A stretch of 64,000 bases of DNA from Ichthyophthirius multifiliis (lineage: Eukaryota > Ciliophora > Oligohymenophorea > Hymenostomatida): positions 62,001 through 126,000 of the forward strand of contig NW_004085941.1 of NCBI RefSeq assembly GCF_000220395.1, read 5' to 3'. Under the pieces are notes generated by a model. The model was not told the DNA's origin, searched no databases, and saw only the letters and a list, made by a program, of their open reading frames with translations. This document shows, piece by piece, positions 13,552 through 25,950 of this stretch; positions within the stretch are counted from its first letter, which is position 1; each line of letters starts with the position of its first letter. Position numbers and translations under genes: made by a program.

Positions 13552-14804
13552 GGTATTTACTATTATTTTTTTTCATCTTATTATTATTTTTATTTTAATT
13601 TTTCTTGAATTTACATATCTTCGCTATTAAAACTTTCCTCTTCTTCATTATCAATACTATAATTTTAACTTCCATCTTCATCTTTAACTGCATCAATCAT
13701 TTATTTATAACTATTATAATTTTACTTACCACTTGTAATTTTTAAAATCCATCTTTTTAAAACTTAAACATTAACATTATTTTCGTGTGCTACAATTATA
13801 ATATCTCTTCTTCTAAGGGCCTCTTGTATAATTTTTTCTTTGGCTTATTTATCAAAAGTTCTATATTTTTTTCTTTATAAAATTGTCTAAGGGCTTAATT
13901 AATAATTTAATTATTTTGCCCAATATCTTATTAAAGAATTTTATACTCCATATTATTCTGAAATTTTTTAAACACTTTTGCATTTTGTTACCTCATTTAA
14001 TATATTTAACTTTTCTTCTTCTGAATATTTTCCTTTATATCTTTATTTATTTTTTAATTGTCCATTTCCTTTTGGACGACCTCTTGGTCTTTTTAAAAAA
14101 GAAGAATTTAATATTGAATTATTATTCTCGATTAATGCAAACGAATCAGGTTAAAACTATTATTAATTAATATTAAAATTTAAACTTTTTGCAAAATCAT
14201 CATGTATTTGTAAAATTTACTTTTCGACATTTGTTAAACTATTTTAAAATTCTTACAGTTGCTATGTATTCATAAAATCGTCTTAATTATTATTACCTCC
14301 TCCTATTAACTCTAATTACTTTTCATCATTTAATTTGTACACATTCATTATTTCTCTGACAAATTTTTCAATTTCAAAAGTTTCCATTTCTTCCAAATAT
14401 TTTACATCTTCAATTAATTATTAAAGTTTTAATATATGAGGAGATTTCTCCATTATCATATTATACATACTTTAAAAATGTGTAACTATAAAAATACGTA
14501 CTTACTCTATAATTTATACTGCCTTTATTAAACATGAGTTTTCTTTTGTTTCTTTTAATACTTTTTTTGTATTTAACTTAAAATCAATCAAATTTACTAC
14601 TTCATCCTGATGATCTATATGAGGCATATCATCATAACAAGAATCACATATTTCACGTGTTAAAGAACAACCTGCGTGTAAACAAATTTTTGTGGCAGGA
14701 TTATTTAAGTGATTTTTACATTTTAAATATGTAGAATTTTTTTTATATAGTTATTTTTTTATATATTCTTCTTTTTTTTAAGACTCTGTATTTTCTAATA
14801 TCAT
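13205..14804 (-). CDS. B-box / AT-hook / HTH DNA-binding protein
   Basis: Start ATG at 14804 (MILENTESQKKEEYIKKQLY). A Cys/His-rich zinc module follows (YLKCKNHLNNPATKICL, then CSLTREICDSCYDDMPHIDH), B-box-like. A 36-nt intron (14470-14505, phase 2) joins a helical linker. Then comes a canonical AT-hook (KRPRGRPKGNG) immediately followed by a homeodomain-like HTH (YKGKYSEEEKLNILNEVTKC, ISEQYGVQNSLIRYWAKQ) and a second HTH-like unit (RTFDKQAKEKIIQEALRRRD, NNVNVQVLKRWILK). The C-terminus is acidic, then Gln-rich across an ATT array, ending at TGA 13205-13207. HTH units of this Psq type occur in transposases and in transcription factors derived from them. A nuclear DNA-binding role is inferred. 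One frame change at about 13500-13565 is unresolved; an A8 run there is one base out of phase. Confidence 0.75.
13505..13546. repeat. (ATT)n trinucleotide array inside a gene
   Basis: About 14 ATT units. In the frame that continues into the C-terminal exon the minus strand reads TAA, a poly-Gln run in the ciliate code. Confidence 0.9.
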
Positions 14805-16159
14805 TTTTATTTTATTTTTTATTATATAATTTATTGATATTATCTTTTTTTTTAAAAAAAATAAATAATTTTTTTCTTTGCAATAATGAAAAGATAGTAA
14901 AATAAATAAATATTTATATAAAATTTAGATAATTAATTTTATATATTTATAATATTTATATTTATACATATTTATTAATTTTAATATTTTATTTATATTT
15001 ATTTTTATTTAATGATTATTTTTATTATTTCTTAAATATATATAATAATAATTAATTTTATTTATATCTATTTTAATTAAAAACTAAATATCTATAAGCA
15101 TATAATTAAATTATTAAAAATAAAATAAATTAAAAATAAAATATAATTAAATTATTTATGTATTTATTAAATTAATCAACAATTGATAATAATTAAATAA
15201 AAAATATTAAATAGTTTTTATTTATTAAGTTCTTTTTTATTTTATAATTAACTAAATATTTAATATTTAATAGATTTTATTATTAATAAATATTGAAAAA
15301 TATTTACTTATTAAAAACATAATTAATTTAAAAATAAAATGAAATAAAAATAAAAATATAAATTTTACAAAAAACAAAAATAATATATATACATTCATTT
15401 TGTTTAATTCTTTAAATATATCTAAAAAATTTAAAATAATAAAGCTTACTAATATTAATTAAGTAGGCATATAAAATATATATCTTTATAATATATAATA
15501 TAGATTTTTATATATAATTATCTAAATTTAGATACTTTTATTATTATTTAGATATTAAAAATAATATAATATACATTTTATAGTCTATTAATTTTAAGAT
15601 TAGTTTTATTTAAATTAAATATGTTTCAATCCTATAATTTTAAGTAATATAAATTTAGATTATAATATTTTTAAATGAATAATTTTTAAATATGAATATT
15701 CAAAATAGTAATTATTCTATTATGATAATATTTTCGAATAAAAAGATTATATTAATTTGAAATTTATATAAAATATGGATATTATTTTTATAATAATATT
15801 TGATTATTTTGTATTAATTTTTTTTTTTTTAATTATTTTGCAAAATTTATTCATAAATAAAATGTTTTATGTTTTATTTTTAACTTTTATTTTATTTTCT
15901 AATTTAAATATATTTATCATATAATATAATAGTCTTATATATTCATATATTGAATATTCCAATATAAAAATATTTATTTTATAATAAATTTTATATTATT
16001 AAATATATTTTTCATTATAAAATTAATAATATTTATATCATATAAATTTTACAATATTAAAATCTTTTAAATTATTAATTTAAGGATAAGAATATATAAA
16101 TCAAAAAAAATGTAATTTCCTAAATAAATTTAATATATTTTTTTTTAATTCCATCAAAA
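14805..16159. other. 1.35 kb AT-rich spacer
   Basis: Over 90% A/T by eye, with many TAAAT/ATTTA runs on both strands. No ORF with a credible amino-acid mix, no repeat unit and no RNA-like GC island. Confidence 0.5.
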
Positions 16160-16502
16160 TCATTTTTAATAATTTAAATTTTGTCTATAAGACTTTAAAA
16201 GATTTTAAAAATCTTCTTTTGAAACATATTAAGAATTTTATTTATCATTTTAAATTTCTAAATAATTGCTCTTACTTTATTGTCGTTTTAATGGTAATTA
16301 ATTTTTTTTAACAGTTTTATTCGTATTTATATTTAAATCAGGAAGTTTTTGTACTGCTTTTTTTTAATTATCGCTTTAAATTAATTTATTTTTTTATAGT
16401 TAAATAAATTCATCGTTTTTAAATTAACAATTATTGCTTCCAGGGTTATTTTCAACAATATGTAAGTAATTTTATGATTATTAATAGCTTTAAATCTATT
16501 TG

Positions 16503-16534
<32 letters not shown>

Positions 16535-16878
16535 CAACAAAAAGATTTTAAATTATAAAAATATTTGAAATTTGAATATATTATAGTATTTAATTGTTTA
16601 TTATAATAAACTTGTATTTTATTTTTATACTAATCCTATTTTTTCTATTAATTTCAATTTCTTTTTATTCTAAAAAATTAGTTTAAATTTTTATCAGAAA
16701 AAGCATTATATTATTCTAATTTAATATTTTTTTTTGTACAATCAAGTACAAAGTCTTTAACTTTTTTTAAATTATTAACTTTAGTATAGTTTAAAGAAAA
16801 ATTTCTTAATAAATATTTATTTCGCTGTTATAAATATTTTTGATGTTTCAGATTAATTAAATCTATATTATTACTCAT
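16160..16878 (-). CDS. Small hypothetical protein with an extreme poly-T acceptor
   Basis: Start ATG at 16878 (MSNNIDLINLKHQKYLQQRN, later VKDFVLDCTKKNIKLEQYN). Stop TGA at 16160-16162, after SQYVSKEDFQNLLKSYRQN. The final exon begins at 16495, after an acceptor CAAATAG preceded on the minus strand by 28 consecutive T. In the first exon the frame is lost at a T6 run (about 16671-16676). One T fewer would continue it as LEQKEIEINRKN, so a homopolymer error is suspected. The protein is basic and polar, with no domain I recognise. Confidence 0.55.
16503..16530. repeat. 28-base homopolymer A tract
   Basis: 28 consecutive A on the plus strand, so 28 T on the coding strand, just before the probable splice acceptor at 16496 of the small minus-strand gene. 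Confidence 0.95.
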
Positions 16879-17083
16879 TAAATTAAAAAAATTATTTTTT
16901 AATAAATAAATAAAATATAAATAAAGTTAATACAAAAATAAAATGTATCATAAATTTTAATAATTTTTAATAATTTCAGAATTATTTTTATATAAAATAT
17001 GTATATATTTAATTATTATTTTAATTATTTTTTACAAAAAATATTTACAAATATTTATTTTGAAAAATAACAAAATTTATTAA

Positions 17084-17536
17084 TCATTTTTTTTTTTTTT
17101 TTCTATTGTTTTAAGTAAATAAAGTAAAATTTAAATCAGTTTTCTTATTTTAGATAGGGAAAATTTTAAACTAAATCAAAATATTTTTTTTTCTTTCTTA
17201 TAATTATTCCCATTCGTTTTCTTATATTAGAAGTACTTTTTTTTTAGGTTCATCTAATTTTGGAGGATTTTTCAAGTAATTTGCTCCATAATTTGATAAC
17301 ATATCTACAATAAAATTATTTTTTTTAACTTTTAAATTAGAATTGTCTTCTTTATTCTAAATAGAAACACTTGATTAATCATTTTTTTAAGGTTCTTTGG
17401 AACGTTTTGTATACTACCTCTTTTATTTAAATTAGCTACTTGTAGATATTTTATCGATTGATGAATAATCCTTAAAATAAGGCTTTGGCTTTCTTTATGC
17501 CCTTTATGGCTTTTGTTATTCACTTGATTAATCCAT
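17084..17536 (-). CDS. Small basic hypothetical protein, 150 aa
   Basis: A single open frame from ATG 17536 to TGA 17084-17086 in the ciliate code. It begins MDQSSEQQKPQRAQRKPKPY; the middle holds the most ordered part (NNFIVDMLSNYGANYLKNPP, KLDEPKKKVLLIQENEWEQL), and it ends in a Lys run encoded by A16. No intron is needed. The standard-code ORF from 17523 is a shadow in another frame. I do not recognise the family. The NPPKLDEP and ENEWEQLQE stretches look conserved enough to search with. Confidence 0.65.
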
Positions 17537-17701
17537 TACGTTAAAAATAGTATTTATTATGATATTTTTTTTATAATTTATATAAAATATATAATATATC
17601 TAAATTTTATTAAATTAAATATAAATTTAAATTTATAAAAATAAAAAACAAAAATTTATATATTTTTATGTTATTTTATATTATTAAATATTTTTTTATG
17701 T

Positions 17702-20373
17702 TCATATTTTATTTAAAAATTAATAATCATCTGATAAATCATAAGTTTGTAATCTTAATAATTTTTATATTTTTTTATTGACGGGTATTTTTGATTTTTA
17801 TTAATTAGGTATAATTTATATTTAATTTTCATATTTATTTTTTATTTTTTCCTATTTATTTTATACGACTTAAGAAGTTGTGTCTAAAAATGTTGAAGCA
17901 GATAATTCTTTTTTATTTTCTTTTTTAGTTGATATGTTTTTAGTACTGCTACTAATAGATTAATATTCTTATAAAAAGAATTTTCTTTTAATTATTAAAA
18001 AAATAAATATTCATTTTTTATATAAATTTATAATTATAAATTTTTTAAATTAAATAACTGTTTTTAAATTGCAAAAGAAACAGTTTAACTATTTTCTACG
18101 TTTCTAAATTCTTTAGGTCTTTAAAGTCTAAACATTTACTATTATTAATCTTTTATTTCATTATCTAAAATTTCTATTTCATTATTAATCCCCTTTATAT
18201 TAAATATATAGTTTTATAAACATTTATTTTATTTTATTTTACTTTTTTTGAAAAATCTTTAAGGTATTAAATATCAATATTTTTTAATCATAATTTTAGT
18301 TTATAATTTTAAGCTCTGAATTAGCATCTTTAATTTTTTTAACAATAGATTGTTATTTTTTTTATTCTTTTTATTTTAACTCTTCATCAGTAACAAGGTT
18401 TTTAGCTATAATTTCGCTTTGTATTTCTAATAGAATTATACAAAAACATATAAATTTAATATTTTTAATAATTTTTTTAAATATATTATTACCTTTTCTA
18501 TTTTTAGAAAGTTCGCTTATAAATTATTTTGACTTAATATAATATTCATAATTCTATTAAAATAAATATTTTTTATTTTTTTTAAAAAAAATAATTAATT
18601 GTATACTTCTATTTCTTAATTAACGAGATTATTTGTCATAATTCTATTTGAAGGTTAAATTTTTTTTGTTTAGATTTAAATTAGCTTTTTTTATTTCTTG
18701 AAAATTTAAGTAATTTTTTTGCATTTTAGAATTCGTCTTTATCAAACTTTTCATCTTTTGCAACATTAATAATTCCATATTAAACACTTTTTATTAAATA
18801 AATATTTCTAATTAAATTATTCATATATATGAAATATTACTATTCATATTATAATGTTTAATTTTTCTTTTCACATTTAACTAATTATTTATTTATTTTT
18901 CTTTAAAAAAATTAGTCAAGATTTTATTCGCTATTTTTATTATTTTAAATAATTTATTTTTCTTGCTTTTCTTTAGTTTATTCTATGTCAATTTATGTTT
19001 TTATATTACTATATTAAATCATTCCATTTTCTATAAAATCTGAAGAAAAAAAAAATCAATTTAATATAAATTATATTTTTAATTAATACATTTATCAGTT
19101 GTCAATACTTTTGATTTAAAAATATTAGTTAAAATAGCATTATTTAACATTTACTTTTTTTATTAATTTAAATTTAAAAAATTAAGCGATTTATCATTTT
19201 AATTTGTATTATTAGAACTTCCCATTATTGGTGTGAGAATGTTTTAATTATAAAAATTAGAAGGACTAGTATTGGCAGCTGTGTCATTTTTAGAAACTTA
19301 TGGATAAAACCCATTTGCACTTTAACTATTAGTAATACTATTAGTATTAGATGGTCTTTTATTTACTTTTTTTTATATAAATTTTGGACTATTTTATGTA
19401 TAATTCGTTGTAACTGTACTATTTTTTATGCTACTATTATTGTCCATTATCGTAATATTTTTCAAGTTTTAAGGAATAGTTTTTTCATATTAAACTATAA
19501 ATTAAGAATCATTAAGTTTTTTATTATTTATCTTGTTATAAAATATAGTGTTATAATATAAATAATTATCATCTAAATTTTATTGTTTTTAAGTTTCCTA
19601 TTTTCTTTTTTCTTCATATATCCCTAAAGCTCTTTCTATAATTATATATATTTCTCCTTCTTCTTTTAAATAATCTTTATACTTATACAAAATATATTTT
19701 TAAATAAAACAATAAATAAAAAAACCTTATTTAAAAATTGCTTATAATATAGATTAACTTAATTAGATAATTCATAATGTTATTAATCAAAAAAGCTCTT
19801 GCAAAGCCATTCAGCTAAAGAAATAGCTTAAATAGAATTTTAATAATTTTCTTATAATTCTTCATCAAAACTGATATTAAATAGTGATATTGTTATCATT
19901 ACAATCTTTTATTTTTAAAAAATAAATATTATTTAAATATAATTTTTTTTTTTTACATTTCTTTAAAGTTTTTCCTAAAATAAACATTTTATTTTTTTAG
20001 GTTATTTTAATAAAGCCTTTTAAGCTTTATGATCACATCTTAAGTTTAATTCTTATTATAAAATTTCAAGTGCTATTTCATAATGTTTCAATGATTCCTT
20101 TATCGAACCTTATTCTAAGTAAACTTTTCCTATTTCCATATATGATAAAGCAAACATACTTAAAAATTCTTAATTCTATAAAATAATAAATTTATTAATA
20201 AATAAAAAAATATATATATGTACAGGTAAATTTTTTAATCTATTAGTCCACTATACCGCATTAAAAATCATTTATTAATAGACTTCAAACTTATTTTTTT
20301 TTTTAGCCAATTAAGCCCAAACATAATTTAAAAAAATATTGTTTCGAATAAATAAGACAATATGGAATTCAAC

Positions 20374-20409
<36 letters not shown>

Positions 20410-21177
20410 TTACAAAATTTTATATGAAAAATAATTTATATTTTTATTTTTTGTATATATTAAAATAAAATATAAATAATAATATTAAAATATATGAGCT
20501 ATTATTATATTAATTTTTATTATTTATTTATTTTATAAATTTTTAAAAAAAAAAATTACTTTTAGAAAAGATAGCTTCATTATCTTCTTTTGTTTAATTA
20601 TTTAAAATACTCGAAGGACTTAAATTTGACTATTACTTTTTTAAGTTAGCATCATCTTCTTCTGATTCATCAACTTCATTAATTTTATTAAGTGTGTTAT
20701 ACATATTTGTATTGTTAGTATTATTATTTGTACTTGCATGTTTGACTGTATTCATTTTATTTTCTTAAAATTAATTTATAGCACCAAATAATATTACATC
20801 TTATTTTTATAAAATATAGGAACACTTTGAGCATATTTTTTCCATATTTATAATTTATGTTTTAGTTAATTCTTATTCCTAAAAAAAGTACTTTAGACAC
20901 AATTTTTCGAAACACCTAAAATATCTTCTACTAAGTTTTAAATAATTTCTAGAATTAATGACCATATTTGGATCATTATTAGATAAAATCTTATGTAATC
21001 GCATTATTGCTCTATGGTTTCTACCCTATATTATATTATTTTTATTTTAAATATTTTATTTACTTTCTTTATTAACATATCTATATCTTATATTATTTAT
21101 ATATATTTTGAGCCTGTGTTTTAAATCAAATTAAGTTTCGTATCTGAATCTTGATGAGATACTTCTAATGAACTCAT
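17702..21177 (-). CDS. TPR-repeat protein with coiled-coil tail
   Basis: Start ATG at 21177 (MSSLEVSHQDSDTKLNLIQN). An intron with donor GTAAAT after LIKK joins GRNHRAIMRLHKILSN. A possible zinc-binding CSKCSYILQKQD follows. A TPR region at about 20350-19990 includes NYVWAQLAKKKNKFEVYQQ and ALSYMEIGKVYLEQGSIKES with LKHYEIALEIL. A second helical part (EWLCKSFFDQQHYELSNQ, EEGEIYIIIERALGIYEEKR) leads to a Ser/Asn-rich region (KRPSNTNSITNSQSANGFYP). The tail is helical and Lys-rich (KNLVTDEELKQKEQKKQQS) and ends LQTYDLSDDYQFLNKI, TGA at 17702-17704. TPRs bind partner proteins; the partner here is unknown. Several GT-AG introns of 40-60 nt are evident, one holding an (AT)n array at 20379-20406. 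Exons at 18000-19100 are not all joined, and a split into two genes there cannot be excluded. Confidence 0.65.
20379..20406. repeat. (AT)n microsatellite
   Basis: About 14 AT units in what is probably an intron of the TPR gene. Confidence 0.9.
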
Positions 21178-22223
21178 AAATTTTTTTGTTTTTTTTGTTT
21201 TGTTTTTATTTTCTTTTCTTTGGTTTTGATTTTTATTTTGTGTGTTTATTTTTTATTTATTTATAATTATTAATTTTAATATTTATTAGTTTTTAAAAAA
21301 ACTTATTTTTATTTATTAATATAATATTATTGTTAAAGTTTTGATTTTGATCATTCAATAAAATAATAAATTTTTTAAATAATCAATACAAACAAATTTA
21401 TTTATAGGGGCTAACGTCCTAATTAATAGTTTTATTTTAAAATAATAAAAAATATTTAAGATTTCATTTATGGAGAATTAAAAACTTTGATTTATATTTT
21501 ATAGAAAGAAAAACAAAGATTTTCTACTTTAAATAGAATAAATTATAAGTCTTATAGCAATTAAATTTATGTAGAATAAATTTATTTTTTAATATTTCTA
21601 TATGATTAAAATAAATTATAAAATTTAAAGAAATCCAATAGAAAAAAACTAAAATGTATAAATAATTATTTAATATATAAATAAATATTTTTTATTTTCT
21701 ATTTTTTTTTTAGTATATATATATATTTTATTTTATATAAATTTATATTAATATTTTATAATTACAATAAAAAAAAAAATTAATGAACTATATTACAAAA
21801 TTAATTAAATGTTCTTCTGGAAAATATAAAAAAAAAGTAAATTAAATAAATATTTTAGAATATATTATATTTATTCAAACAATTCTTTTAATAAAAAATT
21901 CAATTTATAACTATCTTTTTATTTATTAAAAAAATAAAAATAAAAAAATGATGTATATAATGATAATTCTTTTTAATTATTTTATAAAAGTTATAATAAT
22001 AAAAAAGTGATAAATTGGACAAATCGAATGAAAAAACAAAAACTCCAGAATAATAGTCACCTATATAATAAAATAATAATTAAGCTTAAACAAATTAATC
22101 TATTATTAAACTACAAAAAATATAATTTGAAAACTAGTAGTATAATTTAATTATTTATATAAATAATTTAAACTTAATCTTAAAAAAATAAACATTTTTA
22201 ATAATAAAGATCATAAAAATTAA
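21178..22223. other. Divergent spacer between TPR and USP genes
   Basis: Two genes point away from each other here. The first 750 bases are spacer-like. From about 21965 to 22200 a plus-strand frame has coding character (SDKLDKSNEKTKTPEQQSP, then NNNQAQTNQSIIKLQK) but no ATG. It may be a 5' exon of the ubiquitin protease gene. Confidence 0.4.
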
Positions 22224-24395
22224 ATGGAAAATAAATTAAAAGTAATTAATAAATTGAATAATAGGACAAGTAAAAAAAGAGATAAATATATATGTGAATA
22301 TTATCGAAAAATTAAAATTTTACAAATAAGTAACTAAATTGATTAAACTAAATATAAAACAGAAGAAAAATAAGATTTTGTACTTGAATAAACTCAATAA
22401 GATAATTAATATAAAAAAAGTTCTGAAAATGTTACTAAATTAAGTACTGAAGTAAACGAAAATAAGAATCCGAGTAAAAGCATTTTAATAACAGAATAAT
22501 AATAAGTAAATGTACTAAAAAAATTAAAATATTTGTTTTACTACTATAATCAATATTTATAACTTTAATACTTAATTTCATAGTTTTATTATATAAATTT
22601 TATAAAAATTCAATATAAAACTAAAGAACTAAAAATTATATTATTATTTATTTAAAGATTATATTAATTTTTTTTTTAAAAAAAAAGGAAAATATAGATT
22701 TTAATTTATCTAATTCTTAAATAAAAAAGCTTAATAAATATATAAGTGACATTAAAAACTCTCATAATACGTAAAAATAATAATTATGATTTAATTAAAT
22801 AAATACATTTATTTTAAATTATAATAATAAACATAAGTTTGTTTTATTATTTTAAATTTTATAATATATAGTTCATAAAAAATATAATTAAAATATAATA
22901 ATTATTAAAAAAACAAGCAAATTCAATTTTTAAAAAATAGACGTGCATACGAAGAATTTGTAATAAAATAATTATAATAGAATGAAGATTTAACAGAAGA
23001 TAATTATTATCTAAGCATAACCTGGGCTAGAGATTATACAACCTATTTATAAGATAATAAACCTAGTCCAGGCCCTTTTGATAATTAATGTTTATTAATT
23101 GGAAATTATAATTTAAAATAAAATATTATATTATAACAACATTATGTATTAATAAGTAGTAGTATAATGTATATTATATATAATTTATATGGAGGAGGTC
23201 CAATTATAAAATAATAAAATTAAATAACATAATCTCTTACTTAGCATGCAAATAGTGATTCTGAATAAAAATAATAATAACATTTTTAAAATAGAAGTTT
23301 ATATAAATATAGTATTTAGCCTATTGGTTTATAAAATACATCTAACTATTGTTATATGAATTCATGTAAATATTATTTAATTTTATTTAAAATTATCATA
23401 TTTTTAATTAATAAAAGGTATTTAATGTTTATTTTCAATAGAATAGTTAAATAAATATTTTTATCAAAAAGATTATATGAAATCTTCTTCAGAATATAAA
23501 TATAAAAAAAAGTTTTAATTCTGCCTTGATTATAATAGTTTACTAAAATAATTTAATTAAAAAACTTTAGATTTAAATTAATAATCTTAATATATAAACC
23601 CTATTGAATTCAAAAAAAATTCTAAAAATAAATTTAATCCTTCAGAATAACATGATGCCTAAGAATATTTATTATTTGTTTTAGGTGAAATATAAGATGA
23701 ATTGAATTATGTTTTGCCATAAAAATATCCAACTGAATTTAAAGACTCATAATCAGCATATGATTTTTATATTTAATATCACCCTAGTATTGTAGATCAA
23801 CTTTTTTGCGGATAACTTATATCAGAAGTATAATGTAATAAATGTGAACATGTATCTTGCGCATATGATCCTTTTCTTGATTTAAGTTTAAGTATTGATG
23901 ATAAAAACTTACAAAATATAGATTAGTGCCTAGAAAATTTTTTTAAGGCAGAATAAATTGATGGGAATTATAAATGCGAAAAATGCAATAAAATTTCAAA
24001 ACCTTAAAAAAAGATTAGAATTGGAAAAACTCCTCAAATTTTAGTTTTACATTTAAAACGATTCAAAATGTTTCCTTATAAAAAAAAAATCAATTCTAAT
24101 ATATCTTATTCTCATATACTTGATATTAAAAGATATTGCTCTTTATAAAATAATTAAAATTAAGTAAATTATAAATTATTTAGTATTATTTCTCATTCTG
24201 GAGGTGTTGAATATGGTCATTATGTCAGCTTTAATAAAAGAAAAGATAAAGTAAAATTTTTAATATATAGAAATTATTTAATTATTTGTTTTTATAAAGT
24301 GGTACTTTTGTGATGATGAGAATATAAAAAAATGTAATTCAAATGATATTTTAAATTAAGAAGCCTATATTTTATTTTATGAATTAAATTAATGA
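22224..24395 (+). CDS. Ubiquitin carboxyl-terminal hydrolase with DUSP domain
   Basis: First ATG of the joined frame is at 22224 (MENKLKVINKLNNRTSKKRD). After introns between 22506 and about 22870 comes a DUSP-like region (YYLSITWARDYTTYL, PSPGPFDNQCLLIGNY, YNLYGGGPII). The USP Cys box is PIGLQNTSNYCYMNS, with the catalytic Cys and the Asn five residues before it. It is split by intron 23366-23417 and continues CIQCLFSIEQLNKYFYQKDY. NPSEQHDAQEYLLFVLGEI is the QQDA-type box, and CNKCEH and CEKCNK form the zinc ribbon. LVLHLKRF and SGGVEYGHYVSFNK (catalytic His), then after intron 24251-24299 WYFCDDENIKKC and AYILFYEL, complete the fold. Stop TGA at 24393-24395. It should cleave ubiquitin from substrates. 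It resembles USP4/USP15-type enzymes but is shorter. Confidence 0.9.
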
Positions 24396-24652
24396 TTTTA
24401 AAATTAAAAATATTTTGTAGAAATAAATAAAATAACAACAATTAAAATGAAAATTTAAATTATAAAAATATTTATTTAATATATCTTATATTATATTATA
24501 TATATATATAATTTTTTTGTTTTTATTACATTTTTTAAATAAAATTATATAAATAAAAAACTTTTAAATTTAATATTTTTTTTTTAAATATAAAATAAAA
24601 TTATTTATAAAATAATAAATAAATTAAATCAAAATAAAATATTAAATAAAAT

Positions 24653-25314
24653 ATGGTTTAATTTAATCCTTGTGTACCTGCGTTTTCTTATGATTAAAAT
24701 CATCAATAAATCTAAGTAATTAGAAAGTTGATGGTTTTGGAAATATTCTTAATATATTTAATTTATATAGTGTTAGCAGTAATAGGAACAATGAAATTTA
24801 AATATTAGGAGAGTAATTATAATTTTTAAAAATATTCAATTATCTTAAATTTAAAAAAAAGGTAAGGGATATATAGGTGATTTAATTCCTGAAGATAAGA
24901 AATAATAAGTAATAAAAAAAAAAAAAACTAAAAGAAATGAATAAATATTTTTATTAAATTTATTTTTAGAAAGACTAAAATGATAAACTATAAACTCTAG
25001 TTGATTAAATAGATTATGCAGCTTTAGATAAATTCTTCTTTCCTTTTTATGGTTTCCATGTAATTTGTGCAGGAGTATGCATATTATATGCTCCTTATAT
25101 TTATGGAATTTCTATTATATATATTCATTTTTTAATATTTTTAATATTGCTTTTCTTGAAATTTAAATCAGAAGTAAAATTCTGTTATATTTTATACAGT
25201 GTTTGCTAATTAATTAATATTATGTTGCTAATTGGAGGAATAGTAGGAATAGGTTATGGTAAAAAAAATTCTTAAGGAGAATATAATAAATGTATATTCA
25301 ATTCATATAGTTGA
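24653..25314 (+). CDS. Small multi-pass membrane protein, 183 aa
   Basis: Three exons join cleanly: 24653-24812, 24862-24908 and 24970-25314, with introns of 49 and 61 nt (phases 1 and 0). N-terminus MVQFNPCVPAFSYDQNHQ. One hydrophobic helix (residues about 28-48, FLIYLIYIVLAVIGTM) and three more in the last exon (FFPFYGFHVICAGVCILYA, YIHFLIFLILLFLKF, LINIMLLIGGIVGIGYG) suggest four membrane passes with a polar loop (GDLIPEDKKQQKDQNDKL) between the first and second. It ends KCIFNSYS. Family not recognised. Confidence 0.75.
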
Positions 25315-25950
25315 ATTTTTTTAAAAATAGTTATTAATATTTCATGTGAATTTCAAAATTTGAAAACAAAAATTATTTATATATATATATCTGAATACAC
25401 ATGTATATTAATATTTTTAAATTATTTTATATTTAATAGTAAAAATAAATTTAAAATCATATAAATAATAAAAAATCTATTTTTTCAAGTATATATGTAA
25501 TTATAACTACGTAGTATTATTTTTGTCAATTTTATTTTTATAAAGCTAAAAAATGATTAAAGATATTAATTTAAAAGAAGATATTTGATAATATTTTTAT
25601 AATTTAATTTCTAAATCTTATTTGCGTTATGATTTATAGATGAAAATGTACTTCATTTTTTCAATTTATAAAGAATAATTCGGATTGTTTAGCAAAAATT
25701 AAATATATATCATAAATTGAAAATATAATTTATTTTAATAATATTTAAAAATATTTTTTATTATATTTTAAAAACAAATTCAATTATTTTATATAAATTA
25801 AATATTTTTTTATATCTATTTATGTATTAAACTATTTTTTTATTTTTTTATAATAAAACTCGTTCAATTATCACTTAACCACTTAGATATAATGACTTGG
25901 CATCTATTTATATATAAAATGAATGTATATAAAATACATTTTTATAAATT
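25315..25950. other. AT-rich spacer
   Basis: No coding signal stands out. A minus-strand frame without TGA runs through it but has the composition of spacer. Confidence 0.4.

Noticed and set aside
13883-14170. Plus-strand ORF of 95 codons, membrane-like
   Set aside because: Antisense of the AT-hook/HTH exon; hydrophobic composition is what antisense Lys/Asn/Glu-rich coding gives.
17332-17523. Minus-strand ORF starting MNNKSHKGHKESQ
   Set aside because: Out-of-frame shadow of the gene from 17536; the true frame runs longer with TAA/TAG as Gln.
25860-25910. Possible tRNA-like GC patch (TTCAATTATC...GACTTGGC)
   Set aside because: No cloverleaf with paired acceptor and T arms could be drawn.
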